Source: Dermatophilaceae bacterium Soc4.6
GTDB lineage: Bacteria; Actinomycetota; Actinomycetes; Actinomycetales; Dermatophilaceae
NCBI GenBank assembly: GCA_039889245.1
Contig: JAZGVH010000002.1
Location: 2,356,001-2,420,000 of the forward strand
Direction of reading: 5' to 3'
DNA length: 64,000 nucleotides
Shown here: positions 35,375-42,995 of the stretch, one piece after another
How positions within the stretch are numbered: position 1 is the stretch's first letter
Layout of the letters: each line of letters begins with the position of its first letter
The notes under the pieces: generated by a model
Databases searched by the model: none
What the model saw: the letters and a program-made list of their open reading frames with translations, nothing else
Told to the model about the DNA's origin: nothing
Program-made: the position numbers and the translations under genes

Positions 35375-36043
35375 GTGATCAAGCTCCACACGGTGTCACT
35401 CGTCGACGCGCTGTCGGCCACCCTGCGGCGGCGCGTGCTCGATGGCGAGATCGCCCCCGGGGTCGGCCTGCCCGAGCAGGAGGTCGCCGCCGACTACGAC
35501 GTGTCGCGCCCGACCGCCAAGGCGGCGATCGCCATGCTCGTGCAGGAGGGCCTGCTGCACCGCGAGCCGCACAAGACGGCCCACGTGCCAGCCCTCTCAC
35601 GGGCCGACGTCGAAGACCTCTTCCTCGTGCGCATCCCGCTCGAGGTCAGCGTGGTCGTGGCGTTGGCCGAGCGCGGGCCGGCGCTCACGCAGCCGGGGCT
35701 GGAGGCGGCCGCCCGAGCCATCGCCGACCTCTCGGCGGTGCCCGAGGGGGCGCTGACGAGCGACTTCGTCGATGCCGACCTCGGGTTCCACCGGGCCCTG
35801 GTCGCGGCGGTGGGCAGCCCGCGGCTCACCCGTCTCTACGGCGGGCTGAGCGGCGAGATCCACCTGTCGATGGTGCAGTCGCGGTGGGCCCTCGGCCGCG
35901 ACCGGATCGCCGGCGAGCACCAGGGCGTGCTCGACGCGCTCCACCAGCGCGACGGTGCCCTCGCCGGCCGCCTCATGCAGACCCACCTCGAGGGCGCCTG
36001 CGCAGCGCTCGCGGCGACGATCGGCGCGCCGGCCACGGACTGA
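35375..36043 (+). CDS. GntR-family regulator, FCD type (probable lactate regulator)
   Basis: The 222-residue protein has a winged helix (SATLRRRVLDGEIAPG, then EQEVAADYDVSRPTAKAAIAMLVQEGLL) and an FCD domain (EDLFLVRIPLEVSVV, DADLGFHRALVAAVGSPRL, GEHQGVLDALHQRD). Divergence from the lactate permease suggests an LldR-like role with lactate as effector. GTG 35375 lies seven bases after TAGAGT and lacks a Shine-Dalgarno, so it is probably leaderless. An upstream in-frame ATG at 35315 lies in the operator and is unlikely. Confidence 0.85.
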   Translation: MIKLHTVSLVDALSATLRRRVLDGEIAPGVGLPEQEVAADYDVSRPTAKAAIAMLVQEGLLHREPHKTAHVPALSRADVEDLFLVRIPLEVSVVVALAERGPALTQPGLEAAARAIADLSAVPEGALTSDFVDADLGFHRALVAAVGSPRLTRLYGGLSGEIHLSMVQSRWALGRDRIAGEHQGVLDALHQRDGALAGRLMQTHLEGACAALAATIGAPATD

Positions 36044-36055
36044 GGTCGCTCCGGC

Positions 36056-36567
36056 TCAGGCGTCCCAGCCCGGCGTACGGCGTGTGCGTGTGACCGCAGC
36101 AGACGATGCGCACGTCAGGCGCGACATCCGCCAGCACCTGCTGCCAGCGCGACGGCCGGGTGTCGACGAGCACGACCTCGTCGTCGTCGCGGGGGTGCCG
36201 TGGCAGAAGAGCACGTCGCCGACACCGGTCAGCGGGAGCACGAGCGGGTGGGGCAGGTCGGCGAGCAGCCCGACGTGGTCGGGCCGCAGCTGGGCTGCCG
36301 CCCAGCGGTCGATCGGCGGTGTGCCCTCGGGGAGCGTGCCCCCGCGGGCCAGCGTGACGAGGTCCCGATCGGCATTGCCGCGCACGAGACGGAGCCGGTC
36401 GCCGAGGGTGAGGAGGCGGTCGAGCACCTGGGTTGGTTGTGGGCCTGCGGCGAGGTCGCCGTGACGACGACGAGGTCGGCGGAGCGCACGTCGGGCTCGG
36501 CCAGCACGGCCTCGAGCGTGGGGAGCACCCCGTGGGTGTCGCTGCGGACGGCGAGGCGGTCGGGCAT
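36056..36567 (-). pseudogene. metallophosphoesterase, twice frameshifted and truncated
   Basis: Pieces of one calcineurin-like phosphoesterase lie in three frames: RLAVRSDTHGVLPTLEAVL (start ATG 36567), then DRLRLVRGNADRDLVTLARG and VGDVLFCHGTP, then DEVVLVDTRPSRW and VRIVCCGHTHTPYAG. The D-x-H, GNAD/GNH-like and GHTH metal motifs are all recognisable. Single missing bases near 36455 (GG to G) and near 36200 (a C run) restore the frame. The domain stops shortly after GHTH, about 60 residues short of the usual end. No active enzyme is expected as written. Both indels are in G/C runs, so sequencing error is possible, but the short C-terminus is real. Confidence 0.75.
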
Positions 36568-36646
36568 GGCTCCAGTGTGCGGGGCCGACCTGCGTCGTCT
36601 CCCGCTTCCGGGCCTGGCGCGACCACCCGCGGCCTACGCTCGGCGC

Positions 36647-37213
36647 ATGGGCACCGTCTACCCCGGCATCGACTCCACCCTCGCCCTCTGGCTGGAGCGG
36701 CAGCCCCTGTATGTCGTCGCGACCGCGCCACTGGGTGCGGACGGGCTCATCAACGCCTCACCCAAGGGTGGGGTCGGCACGTTCCGCGTGCTCGACGAGC
36801 ACCGGGTGGCCTACCTCGACCTCACCGGCAGCGGGGTGGAGACCATCGCGCACCTGCGCGAGAACGGCCGGATCATCGTGATGTTCATGGCCTTCGAGGG
36901 CCGGCCCACCATCGTGCGGCTGCACGGCCGCGGGACGGCGGTGCTGCCGGGTGACGCCGAGTTCGACTCCCTCGTAACGGGGTTCACCGCACACCCCGGA
37001 GTGCGCTCGGTCATCGTGGTCGACGTCGAGCGGGTGGCCGACTCCTGCGGCTACGCGGTGCCCCTGATGGACCACGTCTCCGACCGTGAGGTTCTCGACC
37101 TCGCCAACGCCAAGAAGGGCGAGGCCAGGTTGGCCGACTACCGCGCCGAGAGGAACGCCGTCAGCCTCGACGGCCTGCCCGGGCTCCCCGCCGGTGTGAC
37201 CAACGAGTCGTAG
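36647..37213 (+). CDS. pyridoxamine 5'-phosphate oxidase-fold protein
   Basis: The 188-residue protein resembles flavin-binding split-barrel proteins: YVVATAPLGADGLINASPKGG, RVAYLDLTGSGVETIAHLRENGR, IVMFMAFEGRPTIVRLHGRG, then CGYAVPLMDHVSDREVLDLA. Members bind FMN or F420; the substrate is unknown and a role in vitamin B6 synthesis is unlikely. ATG 36647 lies six bases after TACGCT without a Shine-Dalgarno, a leaderless arrangement. Confidence 0.82.
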   Translation: MGTVYPGIDSTLALWLERQPLYVVATAPLGADGLINASPKGGVGTFRVLDEHRVAYLDLTGSGVETIAHLRENGRIIVMFMAFEGRPTIVRLHGRGTAVLPGDAEFDSLVTGFTAHPGVRSVIVVDVERVADSCGYAVPLMDHVSDREVLDLANAKKGEARLADYRAERNAVSLDGLPGLPAGVTNES

Positions 37214-37246
37214 CCACGGGCGAGCGGCCCAGCGATACTGCGGGGC

Positions 37247-38170
37247 ATGGACCTCGCACGGACGCCGGCCGACCGCTTCGCGGATCTCGCGGACTTCCCC
37301 CACGAGCCGCGGTGGGTGACGCTCGCCGACGGGGTGCGCATGGCGTACGTCGCGTCCGGCCGGCCCGACGCGCCGACGGTCGTGCTCGTGCACGGCGAGC
37401 CGACCTGGGGCTACCTGTACCGCCACATGATCGGCCCGCTCGTCGATGCCGGACTGCGGGTGGTCGTGCCCGACCTCGTCGGCTTCGGCCGCTCCGACAA
37501 GCCGACCGACGTGGGCGACTACTCCTACGCCGCGCACGTGGAGTGGCTGCGGGCCGCCCTCTTCGACGCGCTCGACCTGCGCGACATCGTCTACGTGGGT
37601 CAGGACTGGGGCGGCCTGCTCGGGATGCGGCTGCTCGCCGAGCACCCCGAGCGCTTCGCCGGGGCGGTCATGGCCAACACCGGACTGCCCACGGGCGACG
37701 TGCCGATGCCCGAGGTCTGGCAGCGCTTCCGCGTCGCCGTGCAGACCGCCGAGCGGCTCGACGTCGCCCGCCTCGTCGACTCAGGCTGCCAGCGCGAGCT
37801 CACCCCGCAGGAACGGGCAGCGTATGACGCCCCCTTCCCCTCGAGCGCGCACCTGGCCGGGGTGCGGTCCTTCCCGGGGCTCGTGCCCAACACCCCCGAC
37901 GACCCGGCGTCGGCCGCCAACCGCGCTGCCTGGCAACGGCTTTCGCACATCGATGTCCCCTTCCTCACCGCCTTCAGCGACGGCGACCCGATCACCCGCG
38001 GAGGTGACCGGTGGATGCGGGAGCGCATCGCCGGCGCGGTGGGTCAGCCCCATACGACCATCGAGGGGGCAGGGCACTTCCTCCAGGAGGACCAGCCGGA
38101 ACGCTTCGCGGAGGTGGTCGCGGCCTTCGTGGCGTCGCTCAGGTGGGCGGGGTCTCCGCGACCTGCCTGA
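37247..38170 (+). CDS. haloalkane dehalogenase-like alpha/beta hydrolase
   Basis: The 307-residue protein has the haloalkane dehalogenase layout: oxyanion motif VHGEPTWGYLYRH, nucleophile D120 followed by W121 in VGQDWGGLLG (the tryptophan helps bind halide), acid near D247 in FSDGDPIT and base H277 in EGAGHFLQED. An aspartate nucleophile rather than serine supports hydrolysis of carbon-halogen bonds; the D-W pair points to subfamily I. Fluoroacetate dehalogenases and epoxide hydrolases are related, so the substrate is open. ATG 37247 follows GATACT with seven bases between, probably leaderless. Confidence 0.83.
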   Translation: MDLARTPADRFADLADFPHEPRWVTLADGVRMAYVASGRPDAPTVVLVHGEPTWGYLYRHMIGPLVDAGLRVVVPDLVGFGRSDKPTDVGDYSYAAHVEWLRAALFDALDLRDIVYVGQDWGGLLGMRLLAEHPERFAGAVMANTGLPTGDVPMPEVWQRFRVAVQTAERLDVARLVDSGCQRELTPQERAAYDAPFPSSAHLAGVRSFPGLVPNTPDDPASAANRAAWQRLSHIDVPFLTAFSDGDPITRGGDRWMRERIAGAVGQPHTTIEGAGHFLQEDQPERFAEVVAAFVASLRWAGSPRPA

Positions 38171-38191
38171 GCCGAGCCAGACCCTGGCCCG

Positions 38192-38596
38192 TCAACCGCG
38201 CGGAGAGGTGCCCCCGGCGTCGTCGGCGAAGATCTCGATGAGCTCACGCACCTGGTGCTCGGCTTCGGCGGGATGACGGAACGCGACCTCGTCGTGGACG
38301 ACGTACCTGTTGCGTCGGCCGTCCCGCACCTTCGTGAGGAAGCCGGCCTGCTCGAGGTCTCGCACGATGCCGGCGGCGGACCGCTCCGTGATGCGGGCCA
38401 GCGCGGCCATGTCCCGCAGTCGCAGGTCAGGCGTCCGGGCGATGAGCAGCAGGACCCGACCGTGGGACGTCAGCAGGGTCCACCCCGGAGCGGGCTGCGC
38501 GGCCGTGACGAGACCGTCGTCAGCTCCCGCGGTGCCCCCCGTGCCGGTGCCGGCGGCTCGAGCCCCGGCCGGTCGCGGACGCGGTGGTGTCGGCAC
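38192..38596 (-). CDS. winged-helix regulator divergent from the Dab-like gene
   Basis: The 134-residue protein has a disordered Gly/Ala/Pro-rich N-terminus of about 35 residues and then a MarR-like winged helix: VLLLIARTPDLRLRDMAALAR, ITERSAAGIVRDLEQAGFLTK, VRDGRRNRYVVHDEVAF. It starts at a GTG (38596). Divergent position 87 bases from the DabB-DabA fusion suggests it controls that gene, perhaps in response to CO2 or bicarbonate supply (inferred). No effector domain is present. Confidence 0.75.
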   Translation of the reverse strand: MPTPPRPRPAGARAAGTGTGGTAGADDGLVTAAQPAPGWTLLTSHGRVLLLIARTPDLRLRDMAALARITERSAAGIVRDLEQAGFLTKVRDGRRNRYVVHDEVAFRHPAEAEHQVRELIEIFADDAGGTSPRG

Positions 38597-38648
38597 TGGT
38601 CCATCTTGCCCGACCGGGGACAGCGGAGAGGGTGGTACGGGGTCCCGT

Positions 38649-38676
38649 TTGACCTGAAGTTTTTTTCATGTATTTT
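38649..38676 (+). promoter_or_regulatory. promoter of the Dab-like fusion gene
   Basis: TTGACC (38649-38654), 16 bases, TATTTT (38671-38676), then ATG seven bases later. The region is the most AT-rich run nearby, with a T-tract and CTTTCTC. It fits a sigma-A promoter giving a leaderless transcript from about 38684. Confidence 0.6.
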
Positions 38677-38683
38677 CTTTCTC

Positions 38684-41600
38684 ATGTTTGCCCTCAGGCT
38701 GGTCCGCTTCCCCCTCGCCGCGCTGGTGCTGCTCTCCCTGCTCGCCCTCCCTCGTGCCCTGTCTGGCTCCCCGGTGGGCCTGTCCGCGGGGCGGGTGGAC
38801 CTGGGGTGGCTCGGGTCCGCGGAGGTCGGGGTGCACCTGGGCGTGGTCGAGACCCTCCTCCTGCTGCTCGTGACCGGGATCGGCCTGGTGGTGGCGGCCT
38901 ACAGTGCGCGCAACCTGGTCGGACAGGACGGGCTCGTCCGCTACGCCTCCCTGGTGACCGTCACCGTCGCCGCGCTGGCCCTGGCGGTCACGGCCACCTC
39001 GCTGCCCGTCCTCGCCCTGGGGTGGACCGTGGCGAGCGCGAGCCTCTCGGGCCTCGTGGGCCACGCGGGGACCGGGCCCGCCACCAGGTCTGCGCGACAG
39101 ATCCTGTTCCGGCTGCTGAGCGGGGACGTGCTGCTCTGGGCGGGCGTGGTCGTCACCGGGGTCGGGGTCGGCACGCTGGACAGGGCAGCGCTGGCCGAGA
39201 GGGTGGGCGCTGCGCCTGCCGGCGCGGTGACGCTCGCAGCCCTGCTGGTCGTGGGGGCGGGCGTGGTGCGCAGTGCCCTGATCCCGGCGCACCGGTGGCT
39301 ACCGGAGACCGCCGAGGCGCCGTCGCCGGTCAGTGCGCTGCTGCACGCCGGCCTGGTGAACGGCGTCGGGGTGCTCGTCCTGCTGCTCTGGCCGCTGGTC
39401 ATGGGGGCCCCGGCTGCCCGGGTGCTGCTCCTCGTGCTCGGGTCGGTCACCGCGGTCGTGGCCACAGCCCAGATGAGGACCAGGGCCGACGTGAAGGGGC
39501 GTCTCGCGGCCTCGACCTCCTCGCAGATGGGCTACCTGGCGGTGCAGGCGGCCCTCGGCATCCCCGCCGCCGTGCTCGCCCACGTCATCGGGCACGGCAT
39601 CTGGAAGGCCTCGCTCTTCCTCGGCGCGGGTGGAGCCGTCGAACGCAGCCTCGGTCGCGACGTGACCCCCGCGGCAGCGCGCACCCGGCGTGGCGCCCTC
39701 GGAGCAGGGGCCGCAGCGGCCGTGGCGGTCGGGTCCGCTGCCGTCCTGCCCGCGTCCTGGCCCACGCTGACGGCACCCGCCGAGCTGCTGCCGCTCGTGA
39801 TGGCGACCGGGGTCGGCGCCGTGGCCCTGCTGGCCGTCACTCGGCACCGCGGACCGCGGACGGCTCGCCTCCTGGCGGCAGCGGTGGTCCTGGGTGTTGG
39901 GATCGGGTACGTCATCGGTCTGCGCGCCCTCGGCCACGCGCTCGACGGCCCGGTCGGCGAGGCAGCTCCCTGGGGAAGCGCCGAGGGGTGGCTGGCCGCC
40001 GCCGCTGTCGCGGTGCTGCTGGCGGTCGGGATCGTCGGCGCACGGGTGGACCGGGCGTCCCGGCGTGGAGCGCATCCGTCGATGGCCCGACGGATGGCCC
40101 GCTCGTCCGTCCGGCCCCGCACGCTGCGCGAGCGCCTGACCCACCGGCCGTCGGTGGCGATCGCGATCCCGCCGGTCTCCGGCGAGGACGCGGCAGCGGC
40201 GAGCCGCCTGGTGCACCTCACCGCCCGCACGTGCGCCACCCTCTACCCGCTCGACGGGTTCGTCGCCAGCAACCCGGTGGCCGGGCTCGAGGACCTCGGT
40301 GTGGAGGACGCGATGCACATCGCCGCCGAGGTGTGGGGCGCCGCCTCGGGGCCCTCGGCCGACGCACTGCGTCAGGCCCTGACCGCCGGTCGGGTCGAGG
40401 ACGCCGACGTCGAGGCCACGATCCACGAGGCCCTCTGCCGGGCCCGCCACGCCGACGGCACGGGGGCCTGCGACGACCGGGCCTCACTGGCCCGGGTCCT
40501 GCTGCTCGCCGACGAGCCGGAGCGCGACCTCGTGGCCGCGGTGACCCGCCACCTCGAGCGCGCCGGCGTCGAGCCGAGGCGCGTCCTGAGGACGCCCCTG
40601 CAGGTGCTGCCGGTGGGCTACGAGGAGATCGACCGGAGGGCCCGAGAGGTCGTGCATCACCTGTGCGCCCGGTCCTTGGCGGGCCCGAGCTGGCCGGGCG
40701 CCCGAGGGCCGTGGCTGGAGCTGCGGGCCACCGCGACCGCGCTGGACACGATCCTGCGGGTGGACGGCGCCGGCGAGCTCGTGTCCCACCTGCCTCCTGC
40801 TGCGCCCGCAGCGATCGCCGCCCTCCTCGAGCACCTCGGTGTCCCGCCCGAGGACCGGCTCGGGCTGCTGGGACGACTGCTCGCGCGGGACCCCGGCTGG
40901 CCGGCGCACCTGGTCTGGCGTGGCCGGCACGCACGGCTGGGTCGGGAGGCAGGCCTCGAGGACCCGTCGACCGAGGGCGTGGCCGACGGCCTGATCGAAG
41001 AGCTCGTGGCCACCCGCCTCGCGATCGAGGTGCTCGTCACGACCGCGCAGGCGCCGCGCCTGCTCGGTCGGCCATTGGCAGCCGCAGACCTGCTGGTCGA
41101 CTGCCGCGAGGAGCAGGCGCGAGCCCTTGCGGCGGTGGTGGCTGCGGGACTCGTCGGAGCCGAGCCCTCCCCCGAGGAGGTGCGCCGCCTCGCGCGAGCC
41201 CTCGAGCCCCTGGCGGGTGGGCGACTCGCGCTGTTGCGGACCGACGTGCTCGAGCGTGCGCTTCGACGTCAGCTGCTCGGGCAGGTCGCCGCAGGCGAGG
41301 GTCAGGGCGGCGGCAGCACGGCGTCCGCGCCCGCTGCGCAGCTCGTCACGTGCATCGACACCCGGTCAGAACGCCTGCGCCGCCACCTGGAGCCCCTCGG
41401 GCCGTGGGAGACCCTCGGCGCAGCAGGCTTCTTCGGGATCCCGCTGCGCTACGTCGCCACCACCGGGGTCAGCACCGAGCGGGCGCCTGCCCTGCTGCGT
41501 CCCGTGCCCAGGGTCTCGGAGCGCGCCCGCCCCGGCGGACCCCTGTCGGGGACGGAGGACTGCCTGCGGGCCGCAGTACGCACCCTCGAGGCGATGCCGG

Positions 41601-42874
41601 GTCTGCCCTTCGGGTGGGCCGAGGCGGCGGGCTGGATCTACGGCCCGTTCGTCGTCGCGGGGACCCTCGTGCCGCGGGGTGCGCGGATGCTCCGTGATGG
41701 AGCACAGCGAGCGCTGCGGGCTCCCCGCCGCGGAGACCTGGATGCCGTCGCCGACGTCGGAGGCGACGTCCTCGCGGAGGCGGCGGCGGCCTTCGTCGCC
41801 ACCCTCGGGACGGACGCCCTGGCGCCACTGGTGGTCGTCGCCGGACACGGCGGCCGGCTGACCAACAACCCCCACGTCGCCGCCTACGACTGCGGTGCCT
41901 GTGGCGGTTCCGCCGGCGACGTCAACGCGCGGGCCATGGTGTCGGCGCTGAACGACCCCGGCGTGCGGGCGACCCTGCGCCACCAGGGGGTGGTCGTCCC
42001 CGAGGACACGTGGTTCGCCGCGGCTCTGCACGACACGACCCGCGACCTCGTCGAGGTGTTCGACCGCGCGCTGGTGCCGGATCGCCTGCGGGACACCCTC
42101 CGGCGGCTCGAGGACGACCTGCGCCACGCAGGAGCGCAGGTGCGGTCGGAACGTCTGAGCCAGCTGCCGGACGTGCGGTGGGGCACGGCGCGCCGGCTGC
42201 GCCGGGAGGTCGAGCACCGCTCGGCCGACTGGGCCCAGCCGCGGCCGGAGTGGGGGCTGGCCGGGGCGGCGGCCATCGTCGTCGGCCCGCGCGCACTCAC
42301 GGCGGGGATCCACCTGCAGGGGCGGGTGTTCCTCCAGTCCTACCGGTCTGACCTGGACCCCGACGGCACCGTCCTGGAGCAGCTGCTCGCGGCCCCGGTC
42401 GTGGTGGCGCAGTGGATCACGGCTCAGTACTGGGCCTCGACCGTCGACCCCCACCGATTCGGCGCCGGGGACAAGACGACGCACAACATCGTCGGTGACG
42501 GGCACGCGTTGTCGGCGGTGCTCTCCGGGGCCCACGGCGACCTGCGGATCGGCCTCCCCTGGCAGGCCGTCTCGGCGACCGCCCCGAGAGCCGAGCGCGG
42601 AGGCCACGTCGACCCCTGGCGGGCGGCGACCCACCACGAGCCGGTCCGCCTGCTGGCCATCGTGTGCGCCGAGCCGGCCACGATCGAGCGCATCCTCGCC
42701 CGGCAACCGTCGGTGGCCCGTCTCGTGGCGGGCGGGTGGATCACCCTGTCGGCCGTGGAGCCGGTTGGGGGGCGCATCCTGACCAGAGCTCGTGACGGCA
42801 GGTGGCTCGCCAGCGCCGCGCAGGCGGTGCCGGCGGTCGACGCGGCCCTGCTGTCGCAGCACGACGACCGCTGA
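38684..42874 (+). CDS. DabB-DabA fusion: single-chain inorganic carbon (bicarbonate) pump candidate
   Basis: One uninterrupted frame of 1396 residues. Residues 1-455 are a NuoL/MrpA-like membrane protein (about 12 hydrophobic stretches) with EAPSPVSALLHAG and HGIWKASLFLGAG (K308), as in DabB. Residues about 480-1396 are a complete DabA (DUF2309): YPLDGFVASNPVAGLE, LVTCIDTRSERLRRHLE, VVAGHGGRLTNNPH, DCGACGG. The zinc/active-site set is intact: C890, D892, H1055, C1070. H-to-C spacing is 15, as in known DabA. Dab complexes couple cation flux to CO2-to-bicarbonate conversion. They are normally two genes. An internal ATG at 40082 could also yield free DabA. Confidence 0.85.
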   Translation: MFALRLVRFPLAALVLLSLLALPRALSGSPVGLSAGRVDLGWLGSAEVGVHLGVVETLLLLLVTGIGLVVAAYSARNLVGQDGLVRYASLVTVTVAALALAVTATSLPVLALGWTVASASLSGLVGHAGTGPATRSARQILFRLLSGDVLLWAGVVVTGVGVGTLDRAALAERVGAAPAGAVTLAALLVVGAGVVRSALIPAHRWLPETAEAPSPVSALLHAGLVNGVGVLVLLLWPLVMGAPAARVLLLVLGSVTAVVATAQMRTRADVKGRLAASTSSQMGYLAVQAALGIPAAVLAHVIGHGIWKASLFLGAGGAVERSLGRDVTPAAARTRRGALGAGAAAAVAVGSAAVLPASWPTLTAPAELLPLVMATGVGAVALLAVTRHRGPRTARLLAAAVVLGVGIGYVIGLRALGHALDGPVGEAAPWGSAEGWLAAAAVAVLLAVGIVGARVDRASRRGAHPSMARRMARSSVRPRTLRERLTHRPSVAIAIPPVSGEDAAAASRLVHLTARTCATLYPLDGFVASNPVAGLEDLGVEDAMHIAAEVWGAASGPSADALRQALTAGRVEDADVEATIHEALCRARHADGTGACDDRASLARVLLLADEPERDLVAAVTRHLERAGVEPRRVLRTPLQVLPVGYEEIDRRAREVVHHLCARSLAGPSWPGARGPWLELRATATALDTILRVDGAGELVSHLPPAAPAAIAALLEHLGVPPEDRLGLLGRLLARDPGWPAHLVWRGRHARLGREAGLEDPSTEGVADGLIEELVATRLAIEVLVTTAQAPRLLGRPLAAADLLVDCREEQARALAAVVAAGLVGAEPSPEEVRRLARALEPLAGGRLALLRTDVLERALRRQLLGQVAAGEGQGGGSTASAPAAQLVTCIDTRSERLRRHLEPLGPWETLGAAGFFGIPLRYVATTGVSTERAPALLRPVPRVSERARPGGPLSGTEDCLRAAVRTLEAMPGLPFGWAEAAGWIYGPFVVAGTLVPRGARMLRDGAQRALRAPRRGDLDAVADVGGDVLAEAAAAFVATLGTDALAPLVVVAGHGGRLTNNPHVAAYDCGACGGSAGDVNARAMVSALNDPGVRATLRHQGVVVPEDTWFAAALHDTTRDLVEVFDRALVPDRLRDTLRRLEDDLRHAGAQVRSERLSQLPDVRWGTARRLRREVEHRSADWAQPRPEWGLAGAAAIVVGPRALTAGIHLQGRVFLQSYRSDLDPDGTVLEQLLAAPVVVAQWITAQYWASTVDPHRFGAGDKTTHNIVGDGHALSAVLSGAHGDLRIGLPWQAVSATAPRAERGGHVDPWRAATHHEPVRLLAIVCAEPATIERILARQPSVARLVAGGWITLSAVEPVGGRILTRARDGRWLASAAQAVPAVDAALLSQHDDR

Positions 42875-42920
42875 CCGGATGTCGCCGGGCACCCACCCGG
42901 GCTGGGGTTAGCTCGCCTGC

Positions 42921-42987
42921 ACCGACCAAACGGCACGAGCCCGGTGCACCACCGATCGGCGCCAGAACCGGACTCGTGCCAGTCGGT
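42921..42987. terminator. long imperfect hairpin between convergent Dab-like and acyl-CoA ligase genes
   Basis: Nested arms: ACCGAC (42921) with GTCGGT (42982-42987), GGCACGAG (42932-42939) with CTCGTGCC (42973-42980), and CCGGT with ACCGG inside. It lies between two 3' ends and probably terminates both. Confidence 0.65.
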
Positions 42988-42995
42988 GGGCGCGC

